Shown: piece after piece, positions 29,714-38,092 of the stretch | How the letters are laid out: each line of letters starts with the position of its first letter | Position numbering within the stretch: position 1 is the stretch's first letter | Notes under the pieces: model-generated | What the model saw: the letters and a program-made list of their open reading frames with translations, nothing else | What the model was told of the DNA's origin: nothing | Database searches by the model: none | Assembly: GCF_001280015.1 (NCBI RefSeq) | Contig: NZ_LGDV01000119.1 | Coordinates: forward strand, 62,001-126,000 | Length of the DNA: 64,000 bases | Direction: 5' to 3' | From: Streptomyces sp. MMG1121 | GTDB taxonomy: Bacteria > Actinomycetota > Actinomycetes > Streptomycetales > Streptomycetaceae | Position numbers and translations under genes: made by a program

Positions 29714-30787
29714 GTGCACAACAAGACCCTCGTGGCCGCCGTGGTCGGCCTCGGCCTGATCAGCCTGTCCGCATGCGGTTCCAGCAGCGGCAAGTCGTCT
29801 GCCGACTCCAAGACCGTGACCCTCGTCAGCCATGACTCGTGGGCCGTGTCCAAGAGCGTGCTCCAGGACTTCGAGAAGCAGTCCGGCTACCACGTCAAGG
29901 TGCTCAAGGACGGCGATGCCGGGCAGGCAGTCAACAAGGCCATCCTCACCAAGGACAACCCGCAGGGCGACGTCTTCTTCGGCGTCGACAACACCCTGCT
30001 CTCCCGCGCCCTCGACAACGGCCTCTTCCAGCCGTACCAGGCCAAGGGCCTCGACCAGGTCGGCGCCGCCTACCAGCTCGACCAGGGCGAGCACCGGGTC
30101 ACGCCCGTCGACTACGGCGACATCTGCGTCAACTACGACAAGGCGTACTTCAGCAAGCACAAGCTGACCCCGCCGCAGTCCTTCGCCGACCTGGCCAAGC
30201 CCGAGTACAAGAACCTCCTGGTCACCGAGAACGCCGCCACCTCCTCGCCCGGCCTCGGTTTCCTGCTGGGCAGCGCCGCGCAGTTCGGCGACAAGGGCTG
30301 GCCGGAGTACTGGAAGAAGCTCCAGGCCAACGGAGTCAAGGTCGTCGACGGCTGGGAGCAGGCCTACTACCAGGAGTTCTCCGGCTCCTCCGAGGGCAAG
30401 AAGGCCGGCGGTGACCGGCCGCTCGTGGTGTCTTACGCCTCCTCGCCGCCCGCCGAGGTGATCTACGCCAAGAAGCGGCCCAGCACCGCTCCGACCGGCG
30501 TGGCGAGCGGGACCTGCTTCCGGCAGATCGAGTTCGCCGGGCTGCTCAGCAACGCCAGGAACACCAAGGGCGCCAAGGCGTTCATCGACTTCCTGGTCTC
30601 CAAGGAGTTCCAGGAGGACATGCCGCTGAACATGTACGTCTACCCGGTGCTGAAGGGGGCGAAGGTGCCCGCCGAGTTCACCGAGTACGGCCCGGCCGCC
30701 CAGCATCCCGAGACCATGGCGCCCGGCAAGATCGCCGCCAACCGCGACCAGTGGGTCAAGTCGTGGACGTCACTCGTACTGAAGTAG
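29714..30787 (+). CDS. Thiamine ABC transporter substrate-binding lipoprotein (ThiB-like)
   Basis: 357 residues, GTG start with AGGAGG eight bases upstream. Lipoprotein signal: short basic start, hydrophobic core, lipobox LSAC at ~15-18. The rest is a type II binding protein of the ThiB/iron family (VTLVSHDSWAVSKSVLQDFEKQSG; DGDAGQAVNKAILTKDNPQGDVFFGVDN). It captures thiamine or TPP outside the membrane. The TPP riboswitch upstream and the permease/ATPase genes downstream make the assignment firm. The permease start lies inside its 3' end. Confidence 0.92.
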   Translation: MHNKTLVAAVVGLGLISLSACGSSSGKSSADSKTVTLVSHDSWAVSKSVLQDFEKQSGYHVKVLKDGDAGQAVNKAILTKDNPQGDVFFGVDNTLLSRALDNGLFQPYQAKGLDQVGAAYQLDQGEHRVTPVDYGDICVNYDKAYFSKHKLTPPQSFADLAKPEYKNLLVTENAATSSPGLGFLLGSAAQFGDKGWPEYWKKLQANGVKVVDGWEQAYYQEFSGSSEGKKAGGDRPLVVSYASSPPAEVIYAKKRPSTAPTGVASGTCFRQIEFAGLLSNARNTKGAKAFIDFLVSKEFQEDMPLNMYVYPVLKGAKVPAEFTEYGPAAQHPETMAPGKIAANRDQWVKSWTSLVLK

Positions 30788-32427
30788 GGAAACACCGGCG
30801 GGGAAACGCGGCACGGCTCGGGCTCATGGCCCTGCCCGTCGTGTTCTTCGCGCTGTTCTTCGCCTGGCCCGTGGCCGCGATCGTCGCGCGCGGGCTGAAG
30901 GTGGACGGCGCCTGGCAGTTCGGGCGGATCGCGGACGTGGTCACGCAGCCGGACATCCGGCACGTGCTGTGGTTCACCACCTGGCAGGCGCTCGCCTCCA
31001 CCGCGCTCACCCTGCTCCTCGCGCTGCCCGCCGCCTACGTCTTCGCCCGCCTCGACTTCCCGGGCAAGCAGGTGCTGCGGGCCGTGGTCACCGTCCCCTT
31101 CGTGCTGCCGACCGTCGTCGCCGGCAGCGCGTTCCTCGCGCTGGTCGGGCACGGCGGGCTGTTCGACGAGCTGTGGGGCGTACGGCTGGACACCACGGTG
31201 TGGGCGATCCTGCTGGCGCACGTCTTCTTCAACTACGCGGTCGTCGTACGGACCGTCGGCGGGCTGTGGGCGCAGCTCGACCCCCGCCAGGAGGAGGCCG
31301 CCCGGATGCTGGGGACCTCGCCGCTCCGCGCCTGGCGCAAGGTCACCCTGCCGGCCCTCGCACCCGCCGTGGCCGCCGCCGCCCTGATGGTGTTCCTGTT
31401 CACCTTCACCTCCTTCGGCGTCGTCCAGATCCTCGGCGGTCCCACCTTCTCCACCCTCGAAGTGGAGATCTACCGGCAGACCTCCGAGATCTTCGACCTC
31501 TCCACGGCCGCCGTCCTCACCCTTCTCCAGTTCGCGGCCGTCGGCGCGATCCTCGCCGTGCACGCCTGGACCGTGCGCCGCCGGGAGACCGCGCTGCGGC
31601 TGGTGGACGCGTCGGTGACCGCCCGGCGCCCGCGCGGCGGCGGACAGCGGGCGCTGCTCGCCGGGGTGTTCGCGACCATCGCGCTGCTGATCGTGCTGCC
31701 GCTCGCCGTCCTCGTCCAGCGCTCCCTCGACGCCCCCGGCTTCGGCTACTACCGGGCGCTCGCGAACGCCGACGGCGGTACGTTCCTGGTGGCGCCCGTG
31801 CACGCCGTATGGACCTCGCTGCAGTACGCCGTCGCCGCCACCGCCATCGCCGTGGTGATCGGAGGTCTCGCCGCCGCCGCGCTGGCCCGCCGGGACGCGG
31901 GACGGCTGGTACGGGGCTTCGACGCGCTGCTGATGCTGCCGCTCGGCGTGTCCGCCGTGACCGTCGGCTTCGGCTTCCTGATCGCCCTCGACAAGCCGCC
32001 GCTGGACCTCAGACAGTCCTGGATCCTCGTCCCGCTCGCCCAGGCGCTGGTCGGGGCCCCCTTCGTCGTACGGACCATGCTGCCCGTGCTGCGCGCGGTG
32101 GACGGCCGGCTCAGGGAGGCCGCCGCCGTGCTCGGTGCCTCGCCCTGGCGGGTGTGGCGCGAGGTCGATCTGCCGATGGTGCGGCGGGCGCTGCTGGTCG
32201 CGGCCGGGTTCGCGTTCGCCGTCTCGCTCGGCGAGTTCGGCGCGACCGTGTTCATCGCTCGGCCCGACAACCCCACGCTCCCGGTCGCCGTGGCCCGGCT
32301 GCTCAGCCGCCCCGGAGACCTCAACTACGGCCAGGCGATGGCTCTTTCGACCATTCTGATGGTGGTGTGCGCCGCCGCGCTGCTGATCCTGGAGCGGCTG
32401 CGCACCGACCGGACGGGGGAGTTCTGA
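30763..32427 (+). CDS. Thiamine ABC transporter permease (fused, ThiP-like)
   Basis: 554 residues from the GTG at 30763; GTG 30751 is also in frame. Two binding-protein-dependent permease domains are fused, each ~270 residues with about six membrane helices and an EAA loop (EEAARMLGTSPLRAWRKVTLP and EAAAVLGASPWRVWREVDLP). This double-domain build is typical of ThiP/FbpB. The start overlaps thiB by 25 bases and the stop overlaps the ATPase ATG by one base, so the operon is tightly coupled. Confidence 0.9.
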   Translation: MDVTRTEVGKHRRGNAARLGLMALPVVFFALFFAWPVAAIVARGLKVDGAWQFGRIADVVTQPDIRHVLWFTTWQALASTALTLLLALPAAYVFARLDFPGKQVLRAVVTVPFVLPTVVAGSAFLALVGHGGLFDELWGVRLDTTVWAILLAHVFFNYAVVVRTVGGLWAQLDPRQEEAARMLGTSPLRAWRKVTLPALAPAVAAAALMVFLFTFTSFGVVQILGGPTFSTLEVEIYRQTSEIFDLSTAAVLTLLQFAAVGAILAVHAWTVRRRETALRLVDASVTARRPRGGGQRALLAGVFATIALLIVLPLAVLVQRSLDAPGFGYYRALANADGGTFLVAPVHAVWTSLQYAVAATAIAVVIGGLAAAALARRDAGRLVRGFDALLMLPLGVSAVTVGFGFLIALDKPPLDLRQSWILVPLAQALVGAPFVVRTMLPVLRAVDGRLREAAAVLGASPWRVWREVDLPMVRRALLVAAGFAFAVSLGEFGATVFIARPDNPTLPVAVARLLSRPGDLNYGQAMALSTILMVVCAAALLILERLRTDRTGEF

Positions 32428-33446
32428 TGCTGCTCAGCCTCGATACCGCGACCGTGCGCTTCGGCGGCCGGGCCGTGCTCGATACGGTCGGCCTCGACGT
32501 CGCCGAGCACGAGGTGGTGTGCGTGCTCGGGCCAAGCGGCAGCGGAAAGTCGACCCTGCTGCGGGCGGTCGCCGGGCTCCAGCCCCTGGCCGGCGGACGG
32601 GTTCTGCTGGACGGCCGCGACCAGTCGGGCGTGCCCGCGCACAAGCGGGGCGTCGGCCTGATGTTCCAGGACCACCAGCTCTTCCCGCAGCGGGACGTCG
32701 GCGCGAACGTGGCCTTCGGACTGCGTATGCACGGCGTGGCGAAGAGCGAACGGGACGCCGAGGTGCGGGAGTTGCTGGAGCTGGTCGGGCTGCCGGGGGC
32801 CGCCCGGCGGGCCGTGGCCTCCCTGTCCGGTGGCGAGCAGCAGCGCGTGGCCCTCGCCCGCGCGCTCGCGCCGAAGCCCCGGCTGCTCATGCTGGACGAG
32901 CCGCTCGGCCAGCTCGACCGCTCGCTGCGGGAGCGTCTGGTGGTCGAACTGAGGGAGCTTTTCGGCCGGTTGGGCACGACCGTGCTCGCCGTGACCCACG
33001 ACCAGGGCGAGGCGTTCGCGCTGGCCGACCGGGTGGTGGTGATGCGGGACGGGCGGATCGCGCAGTCCGGCACGCCTCTTGAGGTCTGGCAGCGGCCCGC
33101 CGACGCCTTCGTGGCCCGCTTCCTCGGCTTCGACAACGTGGTCCCGGCGACCGTCGTCGCCGCGGCCGCCGACAGCCCGTGGGGCAAGCTGCCGGTGCCC
33201 GACGGCTCCCCGCAGGGCGCGCGCACGCTGCTGGTCCGGCCCGCCGGCGTACGGCTCGTGGCGGCCGACGCGGGCCTGTGCTGCACGGTGACCGCCCGCA
33301 CCTTCAAGGGCACCCATGTGGCCGTCCGTCTCCAGCCCGGGGACGGACCGCGCCTGGAGGCGGCCTGCGCGCTGCGGGACGCGCCGGAGGTCGGGGACGC
33401 GGTGGGCGTGGAGTTCGACGTGGCTGAAATCGTCGTGCTCGACTGA
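32427..33446 (+). CDS. Thiamine ABC transporter ATPase (ThiQ-like)
   Basis: 339 residues. Walker A GPSGSGKST (~34), Q-loop MFQDHQLFPQ, signature LSGGEQQRVALARAL, Walker B LLMLDEPLGQLD and switch His in VTHDQGEAFALADR are all intact. A C-terminal TOBE-like regulatory domain (~240-339) follows. It powers uptake through the fused permease. Last gene of the TPP-controlled operon. Confidence 0.92.
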   Translation: MLLSLDTATVRFGGRAVLDTVGLDVAEHEVVCVLGPSGSGKSTLLRAVAGLQPLAGGRVLLDGRDQSGVPAHKRGVGLMFQDHQLFPQRDVGANVAFGLRMHGVAKSERDAEVRELLELVGLPGAARRAVASLSGGEQQRVALARALAPKPRLLMLDEPLGQLDRSLRERLVVELRELFGRLGTTVLAVTHDQGEAFALADRVVVMRDGRIAQSGTPLEVWQRPADAFVARFLGFDNVVPATVVAAAADSPWGKLPVPDGSPQGARTLLVRPAGVRLVAADAGLCCTVTARTFKGTHVAVRLQPGDGPRLEAACALRDAPEVGDAVGVEFDVAEIVVLD

Positions 33447-33457
33447 TCTTCGGGCCC

Positions 33458-33463
33458 TAGGGT
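33458..33463 (+). promoter_or_regulatory. Likely -10 element (TAGGGT) of the maleylpyruvate-isomerase-like gene
   Basis: TAGGGT ends seven bases before the ATG at 33471, suggesting a leaderless start. The intervening AAGGGG could also act as a very close Shine-Dalgarno sequence. Confidence 0.4.
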
Positions 33464-33470
33464 AAGGGGC

Positions 33471-34268
33471 ATGACTTTGCTCGCGCATGACCGTTACTGC
33501 GATGAAATCGCCCACCAGGTCGAGCAGTTGAGGTCCGTGCTGACCTCCGGCGCCGACCTGTCCGCGACCGTGCCGACCTGCCCGGAGTGGTCGCTGGAGG
33601 ATCTCGTACGACACACGGGTGGCGCCCTGCGCTGGGTGGACACCCTCGTCCGTACCCGGGCGCAGGAGAACGTCCCGCCGGAGCGGGTCCCGCTGGCCGG
33701 CGGACCCGAGGAGCGGGGCGACGCGGCCGCCCTGGACAAGTGGCTCGCCGAGACCGGCGAACTGGTCGTCGGCGCACTGCGCGAGGCCGGTCCGGACGCG
33801 ACGGTGTGGGCGTGGGCCGGGGTGCTGAACGCCGGCTTCTGGGCCCGTCGTATGGCCCACGAGATCACCGTCCACCGCGCCGACGCCACGCTCGCCGCCG
33901 GACTGCCCTACGAGGTCGCGCCCGACATCGCGGCGGACGCGCTGGACGAGTGGCTCCAGATCGTGGAGTGGGCGCAGCGGACCATGCCGAAGGACCCGGC
34001 GCGGGACCTAGTCCGGCCGGACAGCACCATCCATCTGCACGCCACCGACACCGAGCCGGCGCTGAACGCCGAGTGGCTGATCGACCTGGGCCAGGAGGCG
34101 ATCACCTGGCGGCGCGGCCACGAGAAGGCCACGGTCGCCCTGCGCGGCCCGCTCACCTCCGTGCTGCTCGCCTTCTACCGCCGGCTGCCCCTGGACAGCC
34201 CCGGGCTGGAGGTCCTCGGCGAGCGGGAGCTGCTGGAGTTCTGGCTGGAGCGGGCGACCTTCGGCTGA
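33471..34268 (+). CDS. Maleylpyruvate isomerase/DinB-superfamily protein
   Basis: 265 residues. The N-terminal four-helix DinB-like domain has VPTCPEWSLEDLVRHTGG and RRMAHEITVHRADA, which supply the likely metal-binding His residues. A C-terminal SCP2-like domain (VRPDSTIHLHATD...ITWRRGHEKATVALRGP) follows. This is the mycothiol-dependent maleylpyruvate isomerase family, which in actinobacteria includes many mycothiol-using enzymes of unknown substrate. Confidence 0.88.
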   Translation: MTLLAHDRYCDEIAHQVEQLRSVLTSGADLSATVPTCPEWSLEDLVRHTGGALRWVDTLVRTRAQENVPPERVPLAGGPEERGDAAALDKWLAETGELVVGALREAGPDATVWAWAGVLNAGFWARRMAHEITVHRADATLAAGLPYEVAPDIAADALDEWLQIVEWAQRTMPKDPARDLVRPDSTIHLHATDTEPALNAEWLIDLGQEAITWRRGHEKATVALRGPLTSVLLAFYRRLPLDSPGLEVLGERELLEFWLERATFG

Positions 34269-34286
34269 CGGGGTTCCGGCACACGA

Positions 34287-34327
34287 CCGCGGCCCGTCCC
34301 CTGGGGATAGGGGGACGGGCCGCGGTG
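34287..34327. terminator. Bidirectional terminator between convergent genes
   Basis: 16-bp perfect stem ACCGCGGCCCGTCCCC (34287-34302) with its complement at 34312-34327, nine-base loop. Confidence 0.85.
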
Positions 34328-34348
34328 GTGGAGCGGCGGGGCGGGGCG

Positions 34349-35047
34349 TCAGTTGTCGCCGCGCGCCCCACGACGGCGCATGCCGAAGAAGACCGCGCCG
34401 CCGCCGACGACGACCAGCGCGCCCGCGAGGCCGGCGATCAGGCCCGTGTTGGAGTCCGCACCGGTCTCGGCGAGGTTCGAGCTGCCGGCCGCCGGCGACG
34501 GCGCGTTGCCCGGAGCGGCGCTCGCCGGGGCGGAGCTGGAGGCGGAGTCCGACGGGGTCGGGGACGCCGACGGGGCCGGGGTGGACTGGGACGGCGACGG
34601 CTTCGGCGTCGGGGAGGCCGACGGGGTCGGGGTGGAGCTCTCGGTCTTGCAGGCGGTGGCCGGGGTCGTCAGGCCGCCCGCGATGTCCTCGTCGACGAGG
34701 TTGTTGCCCGCCTTGACGTGGACGCGGTACGTCGCGCTCGGCTTCCAGTCCTCCGAGAAGGTGACCGGAGTGCCCGCGGCGGAGCCCTTGACCTCCAGCT
34801 GGCCGACCTGCTTCTCGACTCCGCCGCTGTTCTCGAGGAACACGGAGACGGTGGCCGAGGTACCGGAGACGTCGGTGTCGGTGACGACGATGACGCCCTT
34901 GGCGCCGTCGCACTTGGCTTCGGCCTTGAAGTCACGGATGTTGCACGCGAGGGCGGAGCTGGACAGGCCCAGCACCACGGCGGCGGATGCGGAGGCAACA
35001 CCGAGGATGCGCACGGAACGGCGTGCGCTGCGGCGAGTTATGGACAC
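34349..35047 (-). CDS. Sortase-anchored (LAETG) cell-surface protein
   Basis: 232 residues, GTG start with AAAGGAC upstream. Signal peptide: RRSARRSVRILGVASASAAVVLGLSSSALA, cleavage after ALA (motifs RRSARRSVR and SSSALA). The mature part begins with an Ig-like domain bearing three Cys (~ACNIRDFKAEAKC and TACKTE). It is followed by a ~60-residue Pro/Ser/Thr wall-spanning region. The C-terminal sorting signal is LAETG, then a hydrophobic helix and an RRRGARGD tail. LAxTG is the class E sortase motif used in Streptomyces. No sortase gene is nearby. Confidence 0.9.
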   Translation of the reverse strand: MSITRRSARRSVRILGVASASAAVVLGLSSSALACNIRDFKAEAKCDGAKGVIVVTDTDVSGTSATVSVFLENSGGVEKQVGQLEVKGSAAGTPVTFSEDWKPSATYRVHVKAGNNLVDEDIAGGLTTPATACKTESSTPTPSASPTPKPSPSQSTPAPSASPTPSDSASSSAPASAAPGNAPSPAAGSSNLAETGADSNTGLIAGLAGALVVVGGGAVFFGMRRRGARGDN

Positions 35048-35335
35048 GTTTGTCCTTTACAGAGTGCATAACTGCGGGGGGCTGAGGGGGAGTTGGGGCC
35101 ACGGATGAGGGTGAAGCCCCGGTACCCCCAGGAGGCTCACAGGTCTATAAGCGCTTCGTCAGCAGTGTCAATGCATATGCCCGCAACGGCTGTTGGCTTT
35201 GCCTGCTTATTAACCACCGGGGCGTTTACGTGGTCCGGGCGGGCGACTCGGTGTGGCGGTCACGGGCGGCGCGGTGCGGCTGGGCGGGTGCCGGAGCCGC
35301 CCGCCCGTGCCAGGCGCGATGGGGGACCCCGGCGG
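35048..35335. other. Gene-free region upstream of the LAETG gene
   Basis: 288 bases with noticeably lower G+C between 35130 and 35235 (for example CTTATTAACC), which fits a promoter for the minus-strand surface protein. No gene or clear promoter hexamers are seen. Confidence 0.4.
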
Positions 35336-35743
35336 TCAGCCCTGGACCGCGGCCGGGTCCATCCACATGACCTCCCAGGTGTGGCCGTCGAGGTCGTCGA
35401 AGGCGCGGCCGTACATGAAGCCGTGGTCCTGGGTCTGGCCGGTGGCGGTGCCGCCGGCCGCGATCGCCCTGTCGACCAGCTCGTCGACCTGCGCGCGGCT
35501 CTGCGCGCTCAGGCAGATCAGCACCTCGCTGGTCGTCGTCGCGTCCGCGATCGCCTTCTTGGTGAACGTCGAGTAGAACGGCTTGGTGAGCAGCATCGCG
35601 ACGATGGTGTCGCTGATCACCACGGAGGCCGCGTTCTCGTCGCTGAACTGGGGGTTGATCGTGTAGCCCAGCTCCGTGAAGAACTTCTTCGAGGCGTCGA
35701 GGTCGTTCACGGGCAGGTTCACGAAGATCATCTGCTGGTACAT
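35336..35743 (-). CDS. VOC superfamily (glyoxalase-like) protein
   Basis: 135 residues. One vicinal-oxygen-chelate module pair: MYQQMIFVNLPVNDLDASKKFF at the N-terminus and GFMYGRAFDDLDGHTWEVMWMD at the C-terminus (motif DLDGHTWEV). Members include glyoxalases and antibiotic-resistance proteins. This one resembles the widespread actinobacterial group of unknown substrate. GAGAGA precedes the start. Confidence 0.88.
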   Translation of the reverse strand: MYQQMIFVNLPVNDLDASKKFFTELGYTINPQFSDENAASVVISDTIVAMLLTKPFYSTFTKKAIADATTTSEVLICLSAQSRAQVDELVDRAIAAGGTATGQTQDHGFMYGRAFDDLDGHTWEVMWMDPAAVQG

Positions 35744-35853
35744 GAGGGTCTCTCTCCCGTGCTGGTGGGTGCTGGGGTCAGCGTGTCCGGTGAGGTAGAC
35801 CGGGGGCCCCGCCAGAACTCATCGGCCGCCGGGGAAGTCGTGCGGCGGGCCCC

Positions 35854-37179
35854 TCAGCGGTTTGCGGGCAGGGCGGCGAGAGTGGCGACGGCGAGCGTGA
35901 GCGGGCCGAACACGGCGAGCAGGGCCGCCGCGCGCAGGGCCGCGGCCGCGCGCAGCATCGTGGCCGGAGCGCCGAGGCGCAGCAGCGCGGCGGTGGTGTC
36001 GGCCCGGCACTGGCGGGTCTCGACGGCCGCGGTGAGGAGGGTGGCGACCGCGCAGCCGGTGACCTGCGCCGCGCCGAGGGTGGTCAGCGGGCCGAAGGCC
36101 GGTGCCGGACCGGTGTACAGCGTGGTCATGGCGTAGCCGGCCGACGCGACCGCGCAGACGACGCCCAGGGGGCGGCCGATGCGGGTGGCTTCCGCCATGA
36201 GCGCCCGGCCGGCGAGGAGGCGCAGGGCACCGGGGCGGACGGACTGGAGCAGCCGGCCGCACAGATGGGTGAGGCCGGGCGCGGCCAGGACCAGTCCGGT
36301 GGCGATCAGGAGCCAGCCGAGGAGTACGGCGAGGGCCTCGTGGCCGGCGTAGGAGTGCACGGCGAGCCCGGTGACCAGGACGGAGGTGCCCCAGGGGAGG
36401 CCTGCGGGGGTCCCCTGGGAGGCGGGAATGGTCCTGGCCGGTTCGGGGTCCTGGACCGGCGGCTCGGGGGCGGTCCCGGTCCCGGTGTCCGGGGCTGTCG
36501 CGTCGCCGCTGTCGTCCGGGTCGGCGGCGGCTTCGGAGGTACGGCTGCCGGCCGGCGGCCGGTCGCGGCGCGCGCCGAACCTGCCGTACGTCCCGAACGT
36601 CTCCTGGGCCGTCGAGCGGCGGTACGCGCCGAAGCGGCCGAATCTGCGGCGGCCCGCGGCGGGGCGCGGGTCCCTCGGACGCAGGAACAGGGCCACCGTC
36701 GCCGTCGCGGGGACCGGGACCAGGAGCAGCAGCGTCAGGGCGGCCGGGACCGGGAGGGGCTGGTCGGCCGCCAGGAAGTCCGCCGCCGTACCCCCGAAGG
36801 GCAGGCCCGTCGGGTCGCCGCGCAGACGGAGGAAGACCAGCAGGGCCAGCAGCGAGCCCAGGGTGCAGGACAGGGCCGTGGTCAGGGCGGACATGGCCAT
36901 CAGCCGGGCCGGGCCGAGACCCACCGCGGACAGGCCGGTGCGGGCCCGGGTGCCGGGGTCGGTGCGGGCGACCGCGAGCGCGAGGTAGGCCGTGGCGGCG
37001 AGCGGAACGGCGCACCAGACCAGACGCAGCGCGGCGGCGTCCGCCGATTCCGGGTGGCGCAGGGCGTAGCCGAGGCAGGACAGCAGGAGGAAGCCGGTGC
37101 CCGTCGAGGCCGCGGCGACCAGCAGGCGGCGCAGCTGGACGGCGGGCCGGGCAGCGCGGGTCAGACGGAGAGCGAGCAC
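35854..37179 (-). CDS. ABC transporter permease, FtsX-like, divergent
   Basis: 441 residues from the GTG at 37179 with GGAAGG upstream; it overlaps the ATPase 3' end by 19 bases. About seven hydrophobic helices are split by a ~70-residue hydrophilic insert (res. ~175-245) rich in Arg, Phe-Gly and Asp/Thr/Pro. The last three helices (ALRLLAGRALMAEATRIG, AGYAMTTLY, LRLGAPATMLRAAAALRAAALLAVFGP as motif region) resemble FtsX/MacB-type permeases. The export substrate is unknown. The wide hydrophilic insert is unusual. Confidence 0.75.
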   Translation of the reverse strand: MLALRLTRAARPAVQLRRLLVAAASTGTGFLLLSCLGYALRHPESADAAALRLVWCAVPLAATAYLALAVARTDPGTRARTGLSAVGLGPARLMAMSALTTALSCTLGSLLALLVFLRLRGDPTGLPFGGTAADFLAADQPLPVPAALTLLLLVPVPATATVALFLRPRDPRPAAGRRRFGRFGAYRRSTAQETFGTYGRFGARRDRPPAGSRTSEAAADPDDSGDATAPDTGTGTAPEPPVQDPEPARTIPASQGTPAGLPWGTSVLVTGLAVHSYAGHEALAVLLGWLLIATGLVLAAPGLTHLCGRLLQSVRPGALRLLAGRALMAEATRIGRPLGVVCAVASAGYAMTTLYTGPAPAFGPLTTLGAAQVTGCAVATLLTAAVETRQCRADTTAALLRLGAPATMLRAAAALRAAALLAVFGPLTLAVATLAALPANR

Positions 37180-37901
37180 GCGGCCCGGCCTTCCGTCTCC
37201 GTGGCCGCCGGCAGGTGCAGGGTCCGCACGCGGCGCCCGTCCAGCAGGGCGACCGTCCGGTCGGCGAGGGCCGCGATGTCGGGGTCGGCGGTGGCGAGGA
37301 CGACGGTGATGCCGTGCGAACGGGCGGCCGTGGTCAGCGTCCGCAGCACATGGGTGCGGTCCGCGCGGTGCAGCGGGGCCGTCGGCTCGTCGGCGAAGAG
37401 GACCGAGGGGGCCGGGGCCAGCGCCCGGGCGATCGCCACGCGCTGGCGTTCGGCCTGGTGCAGTGCGCGCGGACGGCAGCGGGATCGGTCGCCGACGTCG
37501 AGGCGCTCCAGCCACTCCAGCGCGGCCACCTTGGCCCGGCGGCGGCCGAAGCCGCGCAGCATCAGGGGGAGCGCGGCGTTCTCCCAGGCGTTCAGCTCGG
37601 GGATCAGGACCGGGGCGGGGTCGATCCAGCCGAAGCGGTCCCGGCGCAGCCGTTCCCGGGCCGCCGGGCCCAGGGTGTGCACGGGCACGCTGTTGAACCA
37701 GACCTCGCCGTTGCGCACCGGCACCAGGCCCGACAGACAGTGCAGCAGGGTCGTCTTGCCGCTGCCGCGCGGGCCGGTGACGGCGAAGACCTCGCCCTGC
37801 CGCACCTCGAGCGAGATACCGGCGAGCCCGGGGGAGCCGTCGGGGTGCCTGAAGTGCAGCGAGCGTGCCCAGAGCACGTCGTTGTCCGGCGGGGCCTCCA
37901 T
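37161..37901 (-). CDS. ABC transporter ATPase with degenerate signature
   Basis: 246 residues from the ATG at 37901, with GAGGTG upstream. Walker A GPRGSGKTT and Walker B SVLFADEPTAPL are intact. The ABC signature reads LHQAERQRVAIARAL instead of LSGGQ, and the switch position reads LATADPD instead of THD, so the His is lost. MacB/LolD-like by overall pattern. Paired with the overlapping FtsX-like permease. ATP hydrolysis may be weak or regulated. Confidence 0.82.
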   Translation of the reverse strand: MEAPPDNDVLWARSLHFRHPDGSPGLAGISLEVRQGEVFAVTGPRGSGKTTLLHCLSGLVPVRNGEVWFNSVPVHTLGPAARERLRRDRFGWIDPAPVLIPELNAWENAALPLMLRGFGRRRAKVAALEWLERLDVGDRSRCRPRALHQAERQRVAIARALAPAPSVLFADEPTAPLHRADRTHVLRTLTTAARSHGITVVLATADPDIAALADRTVALLDGRRVRTLHLPAATETEGRAACSLSV

Positions 37902-38023
37902 GGGCGTACACCTCGGTTCTGATCCGTATGTCCCGTGCCTGTTCCCTCGTACGGGGGAACGAAGGCTGGGCTGATCGGTCACTGGAACGCTAGGCAGCCG
38001 TCGTGGGCAGGCCGGACAGCACA

Positions 38024-38069
38024 CGGCCCCGGGCCGCCGTTCTCACTCGAACGGAGGGCGCCGGGGCCG
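38024..38069 (-). terminator. Hairpin terminator after the aminotransferase gene
   Basis: Nested stem: CGGCCCCGG (38024-38032) with CCGGGGCCG (38061-38069), and inside it CCGTTC with GAACGG around a six-base loop. Confidence 0.65.
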
Positions 38070-38092
38070 GATTGATCATCCAGTCGGACTGA

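Noticed and set aside
30969..32426. Upstream extension of the thiamine ATPase frame
   Set aside because: It is an out-of-frame reading of the permease; the ATG at 32427 overlaps the permease stop and precedes a normal ABC ATPase.
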